From: JANOAR01 sp031411235
GTDB taxonomy: Bacteria; Verrucomicrobiota; Verrucomicrobiia; Verrucomicrobiales; Verrucomicrobiaceae
Direction: 5' to 3'
Length of the DNA stretch: 64,000 nt
Assembly (NCBI GenBank): GCA_031411235.1
Contig: JANOAR010000119.1
Coordinates: 1-64,000 of the forward strand
Shown here: piece after piece, positions 1-7,173 of the stretch
Numbering within the stretch: position 1 is the first letter of the stretch
Layout of the letters: the number at the start of each line of letters is the position of its first letter
Translations under genes and position numbers: made by a program
Notes under the pieces: model-generated
What the model was told of the DNA's origin: nothing
The model's database searches: none
The model's input: the letters and a program-made list of their open reading frames with translations, nothing else

Positions 1-226
1 CACGGCGCGGCGCGGGGGAGTCGCGGAACGGCGCGGGGGAGTCACGGCTCGGCGCGGGGGAGTCACGGCGCTGCGCGTGGGAGTCGCGGCGCGGCGCGGG
101 GGAGTCGAGGCGCGGCGAGGGGGAGTCACGACGCGGCGCGGGGGAGTCACGGCGTGGCGCGGGGGAGTCACGGCGTGGCGCGGGGGAGTCACGGCGCGGC
201 AGGGGGCTGGCGCGACGCAGGGGGAA
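1..226. repeat. 21-nt tandem repeat array A (cut by window edge)
   Basis: About ten near-identical 21-nt units, each beginning GGGGGAGTC followed by twelve GC-rich bases such as ACGGCGTGGCGC; two adjacent units (about 140-181) are identical. The array continues off the left edge. At about 202-224 the unit changes to a GGGGGCTGG type, the same type that makes up array B at 3447-3610, so the two arrays belong to one repeat family. It reads open in several frames because 21 is a multiple of three, but no start, RBS or recognisable protein supports coding. Confidence 0.9.
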
Positions 227-364
227 CGGGGTCTGTCGAATCATGTTGCAGACTTCCAGAAATTAGACAAGCCGCCGCACGGGCTGGCGTTGCCTCGCCG
301 CTGTGCTTGACGGCAAGGAACTGGAGTGGGTTCGGGTGAAGGTGGGCGACCAACTGAGCTTCAC

Positions 365-485
365 GGCGCATCCGTGGGTGACGAACCCACGGCTACCGTC
401 CGTCGTCGCTCCGCGACAAAGATGAAGGTTTGGGATGCGTGGGTGCATAGCCATCCACTGAGATCGGAGGCGGGGTGTTCACCCC
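365..485. repeat. Interspersed element with two hairpins
   Basis: A perfect hairpin, CCGTGGGT at 372-379 with ACCCACGG at 385-392 around a 5-nt loop, is followed by a second, GGGGTG at 472-477 with CACCCC at 480-485. Read on the minus strand the segment gives a peptide-like string of the RGATT..SRGFVTHG type, which I recall as a common small interspersed repeat in Verrucomicrobia and Planctomycetes rather than a gene. It lies in the leader of the cytochrome gene that starts at 565. Apart from array A and this element I see nothing else in 227-564. Confidence 0.5.
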
Positions 486-564
486 ATTGCCAGACCATGC
501 CCGGCTCAGATAGTCTGCTGAACATCCACAGCATCGCTCATCACCCCACGCCAACCCATCACTC

Positions 565-1926
565 ATGCAAACGAACCTTGCCTCGCATCCTGGACGCACG
601 CTGCTCCTGGTATCCGCCCTTGCCTCCTCCATCGGCTTCACGGTCGGCCAGGAGGACTTTGACGGTCTGGTGAAACGCCTCACGGGGGACAAGCCCACCT
701 TCGCGGAGCGACACCAGAAGCTGCTCAAGGAACGCTACGACCTCGCCGACAAGCCTGCCGATGGCGTGCGAATGACAAGCGGCAAACCGGTGCAGTCCGG
801 CGTGCGAGTGAAGCTCGAGGATGGCATGACGTGGGACAAACTCGCCGCCCTGACGCCAGCGGAGATCAAGGACAAAAATCAGTGGCCCGCCGGCTTCTAT
901 CCGCTGCCACATCCGCATCACGAGGCGGGTGGCATGGTGTTCCCCAAGCCGCAGATTGATGAGATGAAGCTGCAGACCGGACGCGACCTCACGCGCTTCG
1001 ATCTCGACTTTGATCTGCCGCAGCATCTGCTGCCGGAGTTTCCCGCCCCGATCTACCTGACCACGCGGCCCGACCTGGGGGATGTGTCCAAAGGCAAGCT
1101 GGTGACGCTGACGAGCTACTACGGCATGTTCAAAGACATCCTCAATCCGAAGCAGCTCGAAGGCTTGCGGCTGCTTGTGACGCCCTTTCCGCAGGCGCAG
1201 TTCAATGCCACCGAGGATCGCCGCAGTCTCGTCGCTCATGCGGGCGTCAGTTGCTTCGACTGCCATGCCAATGGTCACACCAACGCCGCCACCCACACGG
1301 TGGGCGACATCCGTCCCAACGAGCACCGCCATCGCATCGACACCCCGTCGCTGCGCGGCGTCAATATCCAGCGCCTCTTCGGTTCGCAGCGGGCGCTGAA
1401 AACGGTGGAGGACTTCACCGAGTTCGAGCAGCGCGCCGCCTACTTCGATGGCGAGCCCGACCAGGCCACGCGCAAGGGCGTGAACATCCTGGAGCGCGGC
1501 AGCCAGGTGCATTTCATGGCCGAGTTTCAGTCACTGCTCGACTTCCCACCCGCGCCCAAACTCAACGTGTTCGGCAAGCTCGATCCCGCGCAGGCCACGG
1601 ATGCGGAGAAGCGTGGCGAAGCAGTCTTTTATGGCAAAGGCCAGTGTGCCACCTGTCACACGCCGCCTTACTTCACCGACAACTCGATGCACAACCTGAG
1701 TGTCGAGCGCTTCTTCAAGGAGAAGATGATCAATGGCCGCAAGGCCAGTGCCGACGGCCCCATCAAGACCTTCCCGCTGCGCGGCATCAAGGACAGCCCG
1801 CCCTACCTGCATGATGACCGCCTCATCACGCTGGAAGACGCCGTGGAGTTCTTCAACCTCGTCCTCGGTGTCCAGCTCAGTGCGGCCGAGAAGCAGGACC
1901 TGGTCGCCTTTCTGCGCTGCCTGTAG
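565..1926 (+). CDS. Secreted di-heme c-type cytochrome, cytochrome c peroxidase-like
   Basis: A 453-residue protein with an N-terminal signal peptide (hydrophobic stretch near residues 12-28). It has two CXXCH heme c sites: C230-F-D-C-H234 and C361-A-T-C-H365. The C-terminal part (about 340-453), with its KGQCATCH site and a PLRGIKDSPPYLHDDR segment, resembles the MauG/cytochrome c peroxidase superfamily; the region near the first heme (HANGHTNAATH, DTPSLRG) has the same flavour. It should act in the periplasm as an electron carrier or di-heme peroxidase/oxidase; substrate unknown. Thirty bases downstream begins a Tat-leader fragment on the same strand that may once have been its operon partner. 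Confidence 0.8.
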   Translation: MQTNLASHPGRTLLLVSALASSIGFTVGQEDFDGLVKRLTGDKPTFAERHQKLLKERYDLADKPADGVRMTSGKPVQSGVRVKLEDGMTWDKLAALTPAEIKDKNQWPAGFYPLPHPHHEAGGMVFPKPQIDEMKLQTGRDLTRFDLDFDLPQHLLPEFPAPIYLTTRPDLGDVSKGKLVTLTSYYGMFKDILNPKQLEGLRLLVTPFPQAQFNATEDRRSLVAHAGVSCFDCHANGHTNAATHTVGDIRPNEHRHRIDTPSLRGVNIQRLFGSQRALKTVEDFTEFEQRAAYFDGEPDQATRKGVNILERGSQVHFMAEFQSLLDFPPAPKLNVFGKLDPAQATDAEKRGEAVFYGKGQCATCHTPPYFTDNSMHNLSVERFFKEKMINGRKASADGPIKTFPLRGIKDSPPYLHDDRLITLEDAVEFFNLVLGVQLSAAEKQDLVAFLRCL

Positions 1927-1956
1927 CACCTGCCAGCAACGATCCCCAACCATCCT

Positions 1957-2019
1957 ATGAAAACGAAAACCAGCCCCATCACGCGCCGCTCCCTCACAGG
2001 ATGGCTTCGCGTGGTGTGA
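1957..2019 (+). pseudogene. Truncated Tat-signal protein (N-terminal fragment)
   Basis: ATG at 1957 opens a 20-codon frame whose translation contains TRRSLTGWL, the start of a twin-arginine export signal, and then stops at TGA 2017-2019 before any hydrophobic core is complete. It sits 30 bases after the cytochrome stop codon, the spacing expected of the next gene in an operon. The most economical reading is the 5-prime stub of a secreted redox or DUF1501-like protein whose body has been lost, with the KilA-N segment now following. A chance short ORF is the alternative. Confidence 0.45.
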
Positions 2020-2049
2020 TTGCACTATCGCGCAAGGCAGTGGCCTCAA

Positions 2050-2066
2050 CCCCGCGCAGGGCGGGG
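2050..2066. terminator. GC-rich hairpin between convergent genes
   Basis: CCCCGC at 2050-2055 pairs with GCGGGG at 2061-2066 around a 5-nt loop. It lies downstream of both the cytochrome/Tat-stub side (plus) and the KilA-N gene (minus, stop at 2110). There is no T-run on either side, so intrinsic termination is only a possibility. Confidence 0.3.
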
Positions 2067-2109
2067 AGGGGCAAATGGCAAATGAAACTGCGGGAGGCGT
2101 GGTCGAACA

Positions 2110-2934
2110 TTACTTCAAGCGTTTGACGGTGTTGGCGGATAGAAGCGTGCGCATCTGTGTGATCGCGATTTCGTTGAGCTTGTGCAAGCGTTCCGGCTGG
2201 GGGAGTCCCTCGCGGATGAGGACGGAATTGAGGCTCTCCAGATTGGTGAGGACGACGAGTTGCTCCAGCGGCGCGTGGTCGCGGATGTTGCCCTCGGCGT
2301 CGGGATGGGCGTCGCGCCACTGTTTCGCGGTCTGCCCAAAGAGGGCGACATTTAAAAGGTCGGCTTCGTTGGCATAAACGAGCGCCGTCTGGGCCTTGGT
2401 GATGGCGGGTGGGAGGAGCGTTTCCTTGATCGCATCGGTGTGGATGCGATAATTGATCTTGGCAAGGGTGCGCTGAAGGTTCCAACCGAGCTTGAGACGA
2501 TCACTTTCATCGTCCTTGAGGCGCTGGAATTCCTTGATGAGGTAGAGCTTGAACTCTGGGCTGAGCCACGAGCCGAATTCGAAAGCGATGTCCTTGTGGG
2601 CGTATGTGCCGCCGTAACGACCAGCGCTTGCGATGAGTCCTTGGGCAGCGGTCAGATCGATCCATTTCTTGGCCGAGAGGAAAAAACTGTTCCTGCCTGC
2701 TTCATTTTTAATTCCCTCGAATTCGAGGGAATTAAAACCGGGGTTGTTGAGGCGCTCCCAGACGCCAAGGAATAAGACGGTGTCTTTATTTTTGAGCCAC
2801 TGCTCGATCAAGGCACCCGCGCCATCAAAGTTTCGCACCATGTCGGTGAGCGAAATGTAGTCTCCACCCGGCTGTGAAAGGATGCTGATGGTCGTTCCCT
2901 GAACCTCAATGTTGCTTCGCTTGGCTTTGCTCAT
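2110..2934 (-). CDS. KilA-N domain protein
   Basis: A 274-residue protein with the KilA-N fold over roughly residues 10-115 (GDYISLTDMVR, the AGRYGGTYAHKDIAFEFGSW block and SPEFKLYLIKEFQRLK), followed by a helical C-terminal region with NIRDHAPLEQLVVL near 215-230. KilA-N is a putative DNA-binding domain of large DNA viruses, phages and bacterial accessory islands; the function of chromosomal stand-alone copies like this one is not established. The ATG overlaps the stop of a 68-codon upstream ORF (ATGA, 2931-2934), so translation is probably coupled. A 32-bp perfect palindrome (2706-2737) lies inside the coding sequence at about residues 66-76. Confidence 0.85.
   Translation of the reverse strand: MSKAKRSNIEVQGTTISILSQPGGDYISLTDMVRNFDGAGALIEQWLKNKDTVLFLGVWERLNNPGFNSLEFEGIKNEAGRNSFFLSAKKWIDLTAAQGLIASAGRYGGTYAHKDIAFEFGSWLSPEFKLYLIKEFQRLKDDESDRLKLGWNLQRTLAKINYRIHTDAIKETLLPPAITKAQTALVYANEADLLNVALFGQTAKQWRDAHPDAEGNIRDHAPLEQLVVLTNLESLNSVLIREGLPQPERLHKLNEIAITQMRTLLSANTVKRLK
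2706..2737. repeat. 32-bp perfect palindrome inside the KilA-N gene
   Basis: The half-site TTTTAATTCCCTCGAA at 2706-2721 is followed immediately by its exact reverse complement through 2737, with no spacer; the next pair outward (T2705/C2738) mismatches. It is much richer in A and T than its surroundings and stays in frame, encoding a stretch around NSLEFEGIKN. A palindrome this long in a coding region could be a protein-binding site, an integration relic, or a cruciform/hairpin in the transcript. Confidence 0.9.
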
Positions 2935-3137
2935 GCGGCGCGGTGGGTGGAGTTGTTTCTATACCCATCGACTTCGACGGGAGTGGCTTCCCGCTTGGAG
3001 AGGGCGCTGCCGCAGCGGGCGTAGTCCTGGATGCGAGGGGTGTCGTGCTCAATGGCGACCAAGGAGTCGTCCACGGTCTTGCCGATGGTGGCGGACTGGA
3101 GGACGTTGGGAGAGGCTGGCTTGGCTTTGGGTGGCAT
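2931..3137 (-). CDS. Small hypothetical protein coupled to KilA-N gene
   Basis: A 68-codon ORF beginning MPPKAKPASPNVLQSATIGK whose TGA overlaps the KilA-N ATG by four bases (ATGA). I recognise no family. The 4-nt overlap is the main support; composition resembles coding DNA (KTVDDSLVAIEHDTPRIQDY). It has no membrane segment or cysteine motif. It might be a small partner of the KilA-N protein or the remnant of a longer gene. A longer frame covering the same bases in another phase (2906-3274) looks like a shadow because it is mostly proline, serine and threonine. Confidence 0.45.
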   Translation of the reverse strand: MPPKAKPASPNVLQSATIGKTVDDSLVAIEHDTPRIQDYARCGSALSKREATPVEVDGYRNNSTHRAA

Positions 3138-3446
3138 CGGGGAAGTGCAGGTAGGGCGCAGGTCATCAGAGCGAGAGATGAGGCTGGCGGCAAGGCTTTC
3201 TCAGGAAAAGAACGGAGAGGGGGCGGGAGTTGGGGAGAGTTGGAGTGGGGGAGTGCTCCTTGGATCCATGACAACGACGCTGCTTCACCAACTGCCTTGC
3301 TGAAGCAATGCGTTCACATGCTCTCAAATAGGAGAGGTGTCAGTGCGGCTTGCCAAGGGGATGAAGGGCTTCCTTTGCCGATGGCACTAGGGCGGAACTG
3401 GTAGCGGAGGGGCTAAAGACGGGGTGCGGGGGCTGGGCTTTGGACT
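3138..3446. other. Intergenic region without a recognisable gene
   Basis: Between the small KilA-N-linked ORF and repeat array B. Open frames exist on both strands but their translations are low-complexity (Gly/Trp/Arg-rich on plus, Pro/Ser-rich on minus) with no family features. I see no clear promoter, hairpin or RNA gene here. Confidence 0.5.
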
Positions 3447-3610
3447 CTGGAAATGATAATCCGACGTCTGGAAACTGTTTCCAGGGGGCTGGAAACGATT
3501 TCCATGGGGCTGGCGCGACGCGGCAGGGGGCTGGCGAGACGCGGCAGGGGGCTGGCATGGCGTGCCAGGGGGCTGGCGCGGCGCGGCAGGGGGCTGGCGC
3601 GGCGTGGCGC
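3447..3610. repeat. 21-nt repeat array B with co-varying palindromic cores
   Basis: Seven full 21-nt units start at 3447, 3468, 3489, 3510, 3531, 3552 and 3573, plus a partial one at 3594-3610. Most comprise a 17-nt self-complementary core beginning CTGG and a spacer of four Gs. Cores differ but keep pairing: CTGGAAAC-T-GTTTCCAG at 3468-3484 is perfect, CTGGCA...TGCCAG at 3552-3568 pairs around five bases, and the units at 3510 and 3573 are palindromes with one mismatched pair. The first unit is the most degenerate. The array ends six bases before the stop codon of the minus-strand gene at 3617, so it would be transcribed as that gene's 3-prime tail. Confidence 0.9.
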
Positions 3611-3616
3611 ATAGGA

Positions 3617-5611
3617 TCAATCCACAAACAGCACTTCGTTGCTCGCCAGCAGAGCCTGCGCGTACTGCGACCACGCTGCGCTGTCGGTGTCGCGGCCTGC
3701 GAGGTAGGCGGTGGCGAAGGCGCTTTCTTTAGCCGTGGGTGGGCGTTGATACAGCAGCTCATACGCACGCTGCACCCGCTCCTCGACGGTGGGGCACTCA
3801 CGGCAGACGCGCTGGGCTAGGGCATCGGCGAATTCCAGGATTACCGGGCCATTCAGGGTGAAGAGCTGCTGCAAGGGCGTGATGGTTTCGGGCCGACTCG
3901 GGCTGTGCGAACCGGGGTCGGGGAAGTCGTGCAAGCGCAACACGCTGTCCATGTCTTGGCGATCTGTCGTGGCATAGAGAGTGCGGCGATGATTGCCCGC
4001 GCTGGAGATGGAAACGGACAAGCCGCCGACCTTTAAATCCATGGTGCCTGTGGCCATGAGCATGGCATCGCGCCAGGCTTCGAGGTCGAGGCGACGACGG
4101 GCCATGCGGCTGAGCAGTTTGTTCTCGGGATCGCGTTTCTCCGACGCTGGCGCGAGGGAGGTCTGCCGCCATGCGGCGCTGAGCAGGATCTCGCGATGCA
4201 GCCACTTGATCGACCAGCCATTGGCGATGAAGCGGGCTGTGAGATCGTCGAGCAGCGCTGGGTTCGTCGGCACATCGCCGAGGTTGCCAAACTCGCTCGG
4301 CGTATCCACCAAGCCTTTGCCAAAGTGATGCTTCCACACGCGATTCACCATCACTCGCGCGGTGAGGGACGGTGCATCTTCGACGATGGCTTTCGCCAAT
4401 TCCAAGCGCCCGCTGCCCGTGGTGAAGGCGCGGGGTTTGCCGTCCTTGGTCGGGAAAGCCGAGAGGAAGCGACGCGCCACGGTTTCTGCCGTGTCATTGG
4501 GATTGCCGCGACGCATGACCTCCAAGTCGCGAGCCATGGCGGGCTTGTAGTCGAGCTTGGTGCCTTTTTTGTTATCGGCTTCGACGACAAAAAGGGCCGC
4601 ATCTTCCACCGCATTGGCCAGTGCCATGCTGTAGTGGGGCGTGGTCTTTAGCACCGCGATTTGCTGCTCCATGGTAGCGATGGCCGCCTCATCACTGGCG
4701 GGGTCTTTCTTGGTTTTGCGCTTCAAGACATCGCGCTCTTTTTCCAGCTTGGCGACGGCTTCGCGGGCCTTCGCCACGGGTTGCCAGATCGTCTCACTCA
4801 TCATCGGGCGCTCGGCTTGCTTCACACTCGCGAAGACACCCGCGAGCGCATAATAATCCTGCGCCGTCACCGGATCGCTTTTGTGATCATGGCAGCGGGC
4901 ACAGGCCAGCGTGAGGCCCAGGAAGGTGCGGCCCAGGGCATCGACGTGCTCCTCCCACTCATCCGCGACGGTGGTGCGGATGATCTCGGGCGGCAGTTGC
5001 AGTTCCTTGAAATAAGTCGGCGCTAGGCCCAAAAAGCCGAGCGAGGGCAGGTCTTTGAGCTGAAAGCCTGGCATCTGATCCACCGCGATCTGCCGCATGA
5101 TGAACTCATCGTAACGCATGTCTTGGTTCAATGATTGAACCACCCAATCGCGGTACATGAATGAAGACGCGGTGGACTCTAGCCAGCTCGGCGTCTGATC
5201 CGTGTAGCGCGCCAAGTCGAGCCAGTAGCGCCCCCAGCGCTCGCCGTAGTGGGGCGTGGCCAGCAGCCTCTGCACCAGCGCTCCGTAACGGGCCTCGCTG
5301 GGATCGGCTTCAAACGCCGCGACTTCCTCCGGCGAAGGTGGCAGGCCCACGACATCGAAATACAAGCGGCGAACCAGCTCGCGTGAAGTCGCGTTGGCGG
5401 AGGGTTGCGCTCCTGCGGCTTCCATCTTGGCGAGTAGAAAGTGGTCAATCGCCGTCTTCGGCCAAGCGGTGTTCTTCACCACTGGCAGCGCATGACGCTG
5501 CACCGGAGCGAACGACCACGGGATCGGTTTCGGCCCGTCCTTCTTCACCGCCAACGCGGCCACGCCGGGCAGCAGCAGGCCGATGAGAATGAGGCGCGAG
5601 GTGATGGGCAT
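3617..5611 (-). CDS. Secreted DUF1549/DUF1553 protein
   Basis: A 664-residue protein with a short signal peptide (residues 1-21), then DUF1549 (about 45-250; DHFLLAKMEA, RRLYFDVVGLPPSPEEV, YGERWGRYWLDLARY) and DUF1553 (about 385-640; ARVMVNRVWKHHFGKGLVDTPSEFGNLG, TPLQQLFTLNGP). A single CXXCH heme-c-like site, C237-A-R-C-H241, lies at the end of DUF1549. Unlike the paralogue at 34030-36306 it lacks the N-terminal cytochrome-like domain. A coiled-coil-like segment (about 275-320) joins the two domains. These families are greatly expanded in Planctomycetes and Verrucomicrobia and are thought to act in the envelope, often near polysaccharide-degradation genes; biochemical activity is not established. 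Repeat array B sits just behind the stop. Confidence 0.88.
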   Translation of the reverse strand: MPITSRLILIGLLLPGVAALAVKKDGPKPIPWSFAPVQRHALPVVKNTAWPKTAIDHFLLAKMEAAGAQPSANATSRELVRRLYFDVVGLPPSPEEVAAFEADPSEARYGALVQRLLATPHYGERWGRYWLDLARYTDQTPSWLESTASSFMYRDWVVQSLNQDMRYDEFIMRQIAVDQMPGFQLKDLPSLGFLGLAPTYFKELQLPPEIIRTTVADEWEEHVDALGRTFLGLTLACARCHDHKSDPVTAQDYYALAGVFASVKQAERPMMSETIWQPVAKAREAVAKLEKERDVLKRKTKKDPASDEAAIATMEQQIAVLKTTPHYSMALANAVEDAALFVVEADNKKGTKLDYKPAMARDLEVMRRGNPNDTAETVARRFLSAFPTKDGKPRAFTTGSGRLELAKAIVEDAPSLTARVMVNRVWKHHFGKGLVDTPSEFGNLGDVPTNPALLDDLTARFIANGWSIKWLHREILLSAAWRQTSLAPASEKRDPENKLLSRMARRRLDLEAWRDAMLMATGTMDLKVGGLSVSISSAGNHRRTLYATTDRQDMDSVLRLHDFPDPGSHSPSRPETITPLQQLFTLNGPVILEFADALAQRVCRECPTVEERVQRAYELLYQRPPTAKESAFATAYLAGRDTDSAAWSQYAQALLASNEVLFVD

Positions 5612-5717
5612 GTGTCATTTACAGGCAGGAGGTGGCCTTCCTTTCAGGGCGATGCTATGCCCCTTCTCGACCGCCAAGCCACTTGCAAACCTCTATTGCC
5701 TTCGCGTGTGCTGCTGC

Positions 5718-7037
5718 TCAATGCACCTTCTTCCCCAGCCCTGAGCTGAAGATGATGATCCCTGCCACCAGCATCGAGCAGCACAGGTAGTAGAGGCCAC
5801 CGACGAAGGAGCCTGTGACCTTCTCGACGGTGCCGAGCACGTAGGGGCCGAGGAAGCCCCCGAGGTTGCCGATGGAGTTAATGAGGCCTATGCTGCCTGC
5901 GGCTGCGGACTCGGTGAGGAACATGCTGGGCAGCGCCCAAAAGGCGGGCATGTAGCTCTTGAACCCTGCGAAGGCGATCATCAGACAAACCATCGTCAGC
6001 GGCAGATGGCCTTGCGTGTGCGGCATCATCCCCAGGGCTGCGGAGCCCATCACAATCGGCAGCACCGCGTGCCAGCGCCGTTCCTTAAAGTGGTCTGAAC
6101 TCCAGCCAGCGTAGAGTTGCCCCAGCATCGCCACGGCGGGCGGCAGCATGATCAGCCAGGTGAGCTTGGCCATGTCCATGTTGTACCAAGCCTTCAAGAT
6201 ACTGGGCATGAAAAACTCGATGCCATAACTCCCTGTGACGGTGCAAAAATACACCAGCGCTAGCAGCAGCACCTTCGGGTGTTTCAGTGCTTCCAGCACG
6301 GTCATGCGCTTGCCTTTGCGGGTCTCGGCGCGTTCGCGTTCCAGCTCAGCTTCCAGTGCTTCGCCTTCCTCGGGGGTCAGCCATTTCGCCTGTTTGGGGC
6401 GATCCACCAGCCAAAAATAAACCAGCACGCCGAGGATCACCGCAGGTATGGCCCAGAACACATACACCCACTGCCAGCCCACCATGCCGAGTATGGGCGG
6501 ATTATTCGGGCCATGGCCGATCTCGAGCAGCCAGTTGGAGATTTTCGGGCTGATGATCTGGGCAAACGGCGTCGCCACCATGAACATCGCCAGCGCACGA
6601 CCCCGATCCCGGTTGGGGAACCAGTGGGTCAAATACACCACCACGCCAGGGAAGAAGCCCGCCTCGGCTAGGCCCAACAGGAAGCGCACGACATAGAACT
6701 GAAACGGTGTCGTCACCGCCGCTGTGAGCCCTGCCATGATGCCCCAGGTGATCATGATGCGGCAGATCCATTTGCGCGCGCTCCAGCGTTCCACCATGAG
6801 GGTGCCGGGGATCTCCAGCAGGAAGTAGCCAAGGAAGAAGATACCTGCGCCGAAGCCGATGACTGCGTTGTCAAAGTTCGGCAAGTCGCGTGTCATGGTG
6901 AGCTTGGCCACGGCCACGTTTTGACGATCAACGTAGGCGATCATGTAGCTCACGAAGAGCAACGGCAACAAGCGCCAGTAGGCTTTGGAGCGAGCGCGAT
7001 CTAGCGCTGAAGAGGGTCCGGCAGGAGATAACGTCAT
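5718..7037 (-). CDS. MFS transporter, anion:cation symporter (ACS) type
   Basis: A 439-residue integral membrane protein with about twelve hydrophobic segments and the hallmarks of the ACS branch of the major facilitator superfamily: FVSYMIAYVDRQNVAVAK in TM1, GAGIFFLGYFLLEIPG in TM2, FLLGLAEAGFFPGVVVYLTHWFPNRDRGRA around TM4-5, and a charged central loop (about 215-250). Members import organic acids such as galactonate, glucarate, phthalate or tartrate with protons; the substrate here cannot be read. It is divergent from the Clp-like operon with 136 bases between the start codons, where I see no convincing promoter. Confidence 0.88.
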   Translation of the reverse strand: MTLSPAGPSSALDRARSKAYWRLLPLLFVSYMIAYVDRQNVAVAKLTMTRDLPNFDNAVIGFGAGIFFLGYFLLEIPGTLMVERWSARKWICRIMITWGIMAGLTAAVTTPFQFYVVRFLLGLAEAGFFPGVVVYLTHWFPNRDRGRALAMFMVATPFAQIISPKISNWLLEIGHGPNNPPILGMVGWQWVYVFWAIPAVILGVLVYFWLVDRPKQAKWLTPEEGEALEAELERERAETRKGKRMTVLEALKHPKVLLLALVYFCTVTGSYGIEFFMPSILKAWYNMDMAKLTWLIMLPPAVAMLGQLYAGWSSDHFKERRWHAVLPIVMGSAALGMMPHTQGHLPLTMVCLMIAFAGFKSYMPAFWALPSMFLTESAAAGSIGLINSIGNLGGFLGPYVLGTVEKVTGSFVGGLYYLCCSMLVAGIIIFSSGLGKKVH

Positions 7038-7173
7038 AAGTGGCTGAAATAATGGCTAAACCCCAGTCTATGGCGGAGCTGTCTGCGATGTCGAGCGATT
7101 CGCTGCGCACGCCACACTCTCCACCGTGCAAATCGTTCACCACGCTTGCGCCCACTCTATTCCAAGGCACTGA

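Noticed and set aside
1..226. CRISPR array
   Set aside because: Units are contiguous 21-nt tandem repeats with no unique spacers.
77..310. Open frame of RRGGVTA-type repeats
   Set aside because: It is translated 21-nt DNA repeat; other frames are also open and no start signal is seen.
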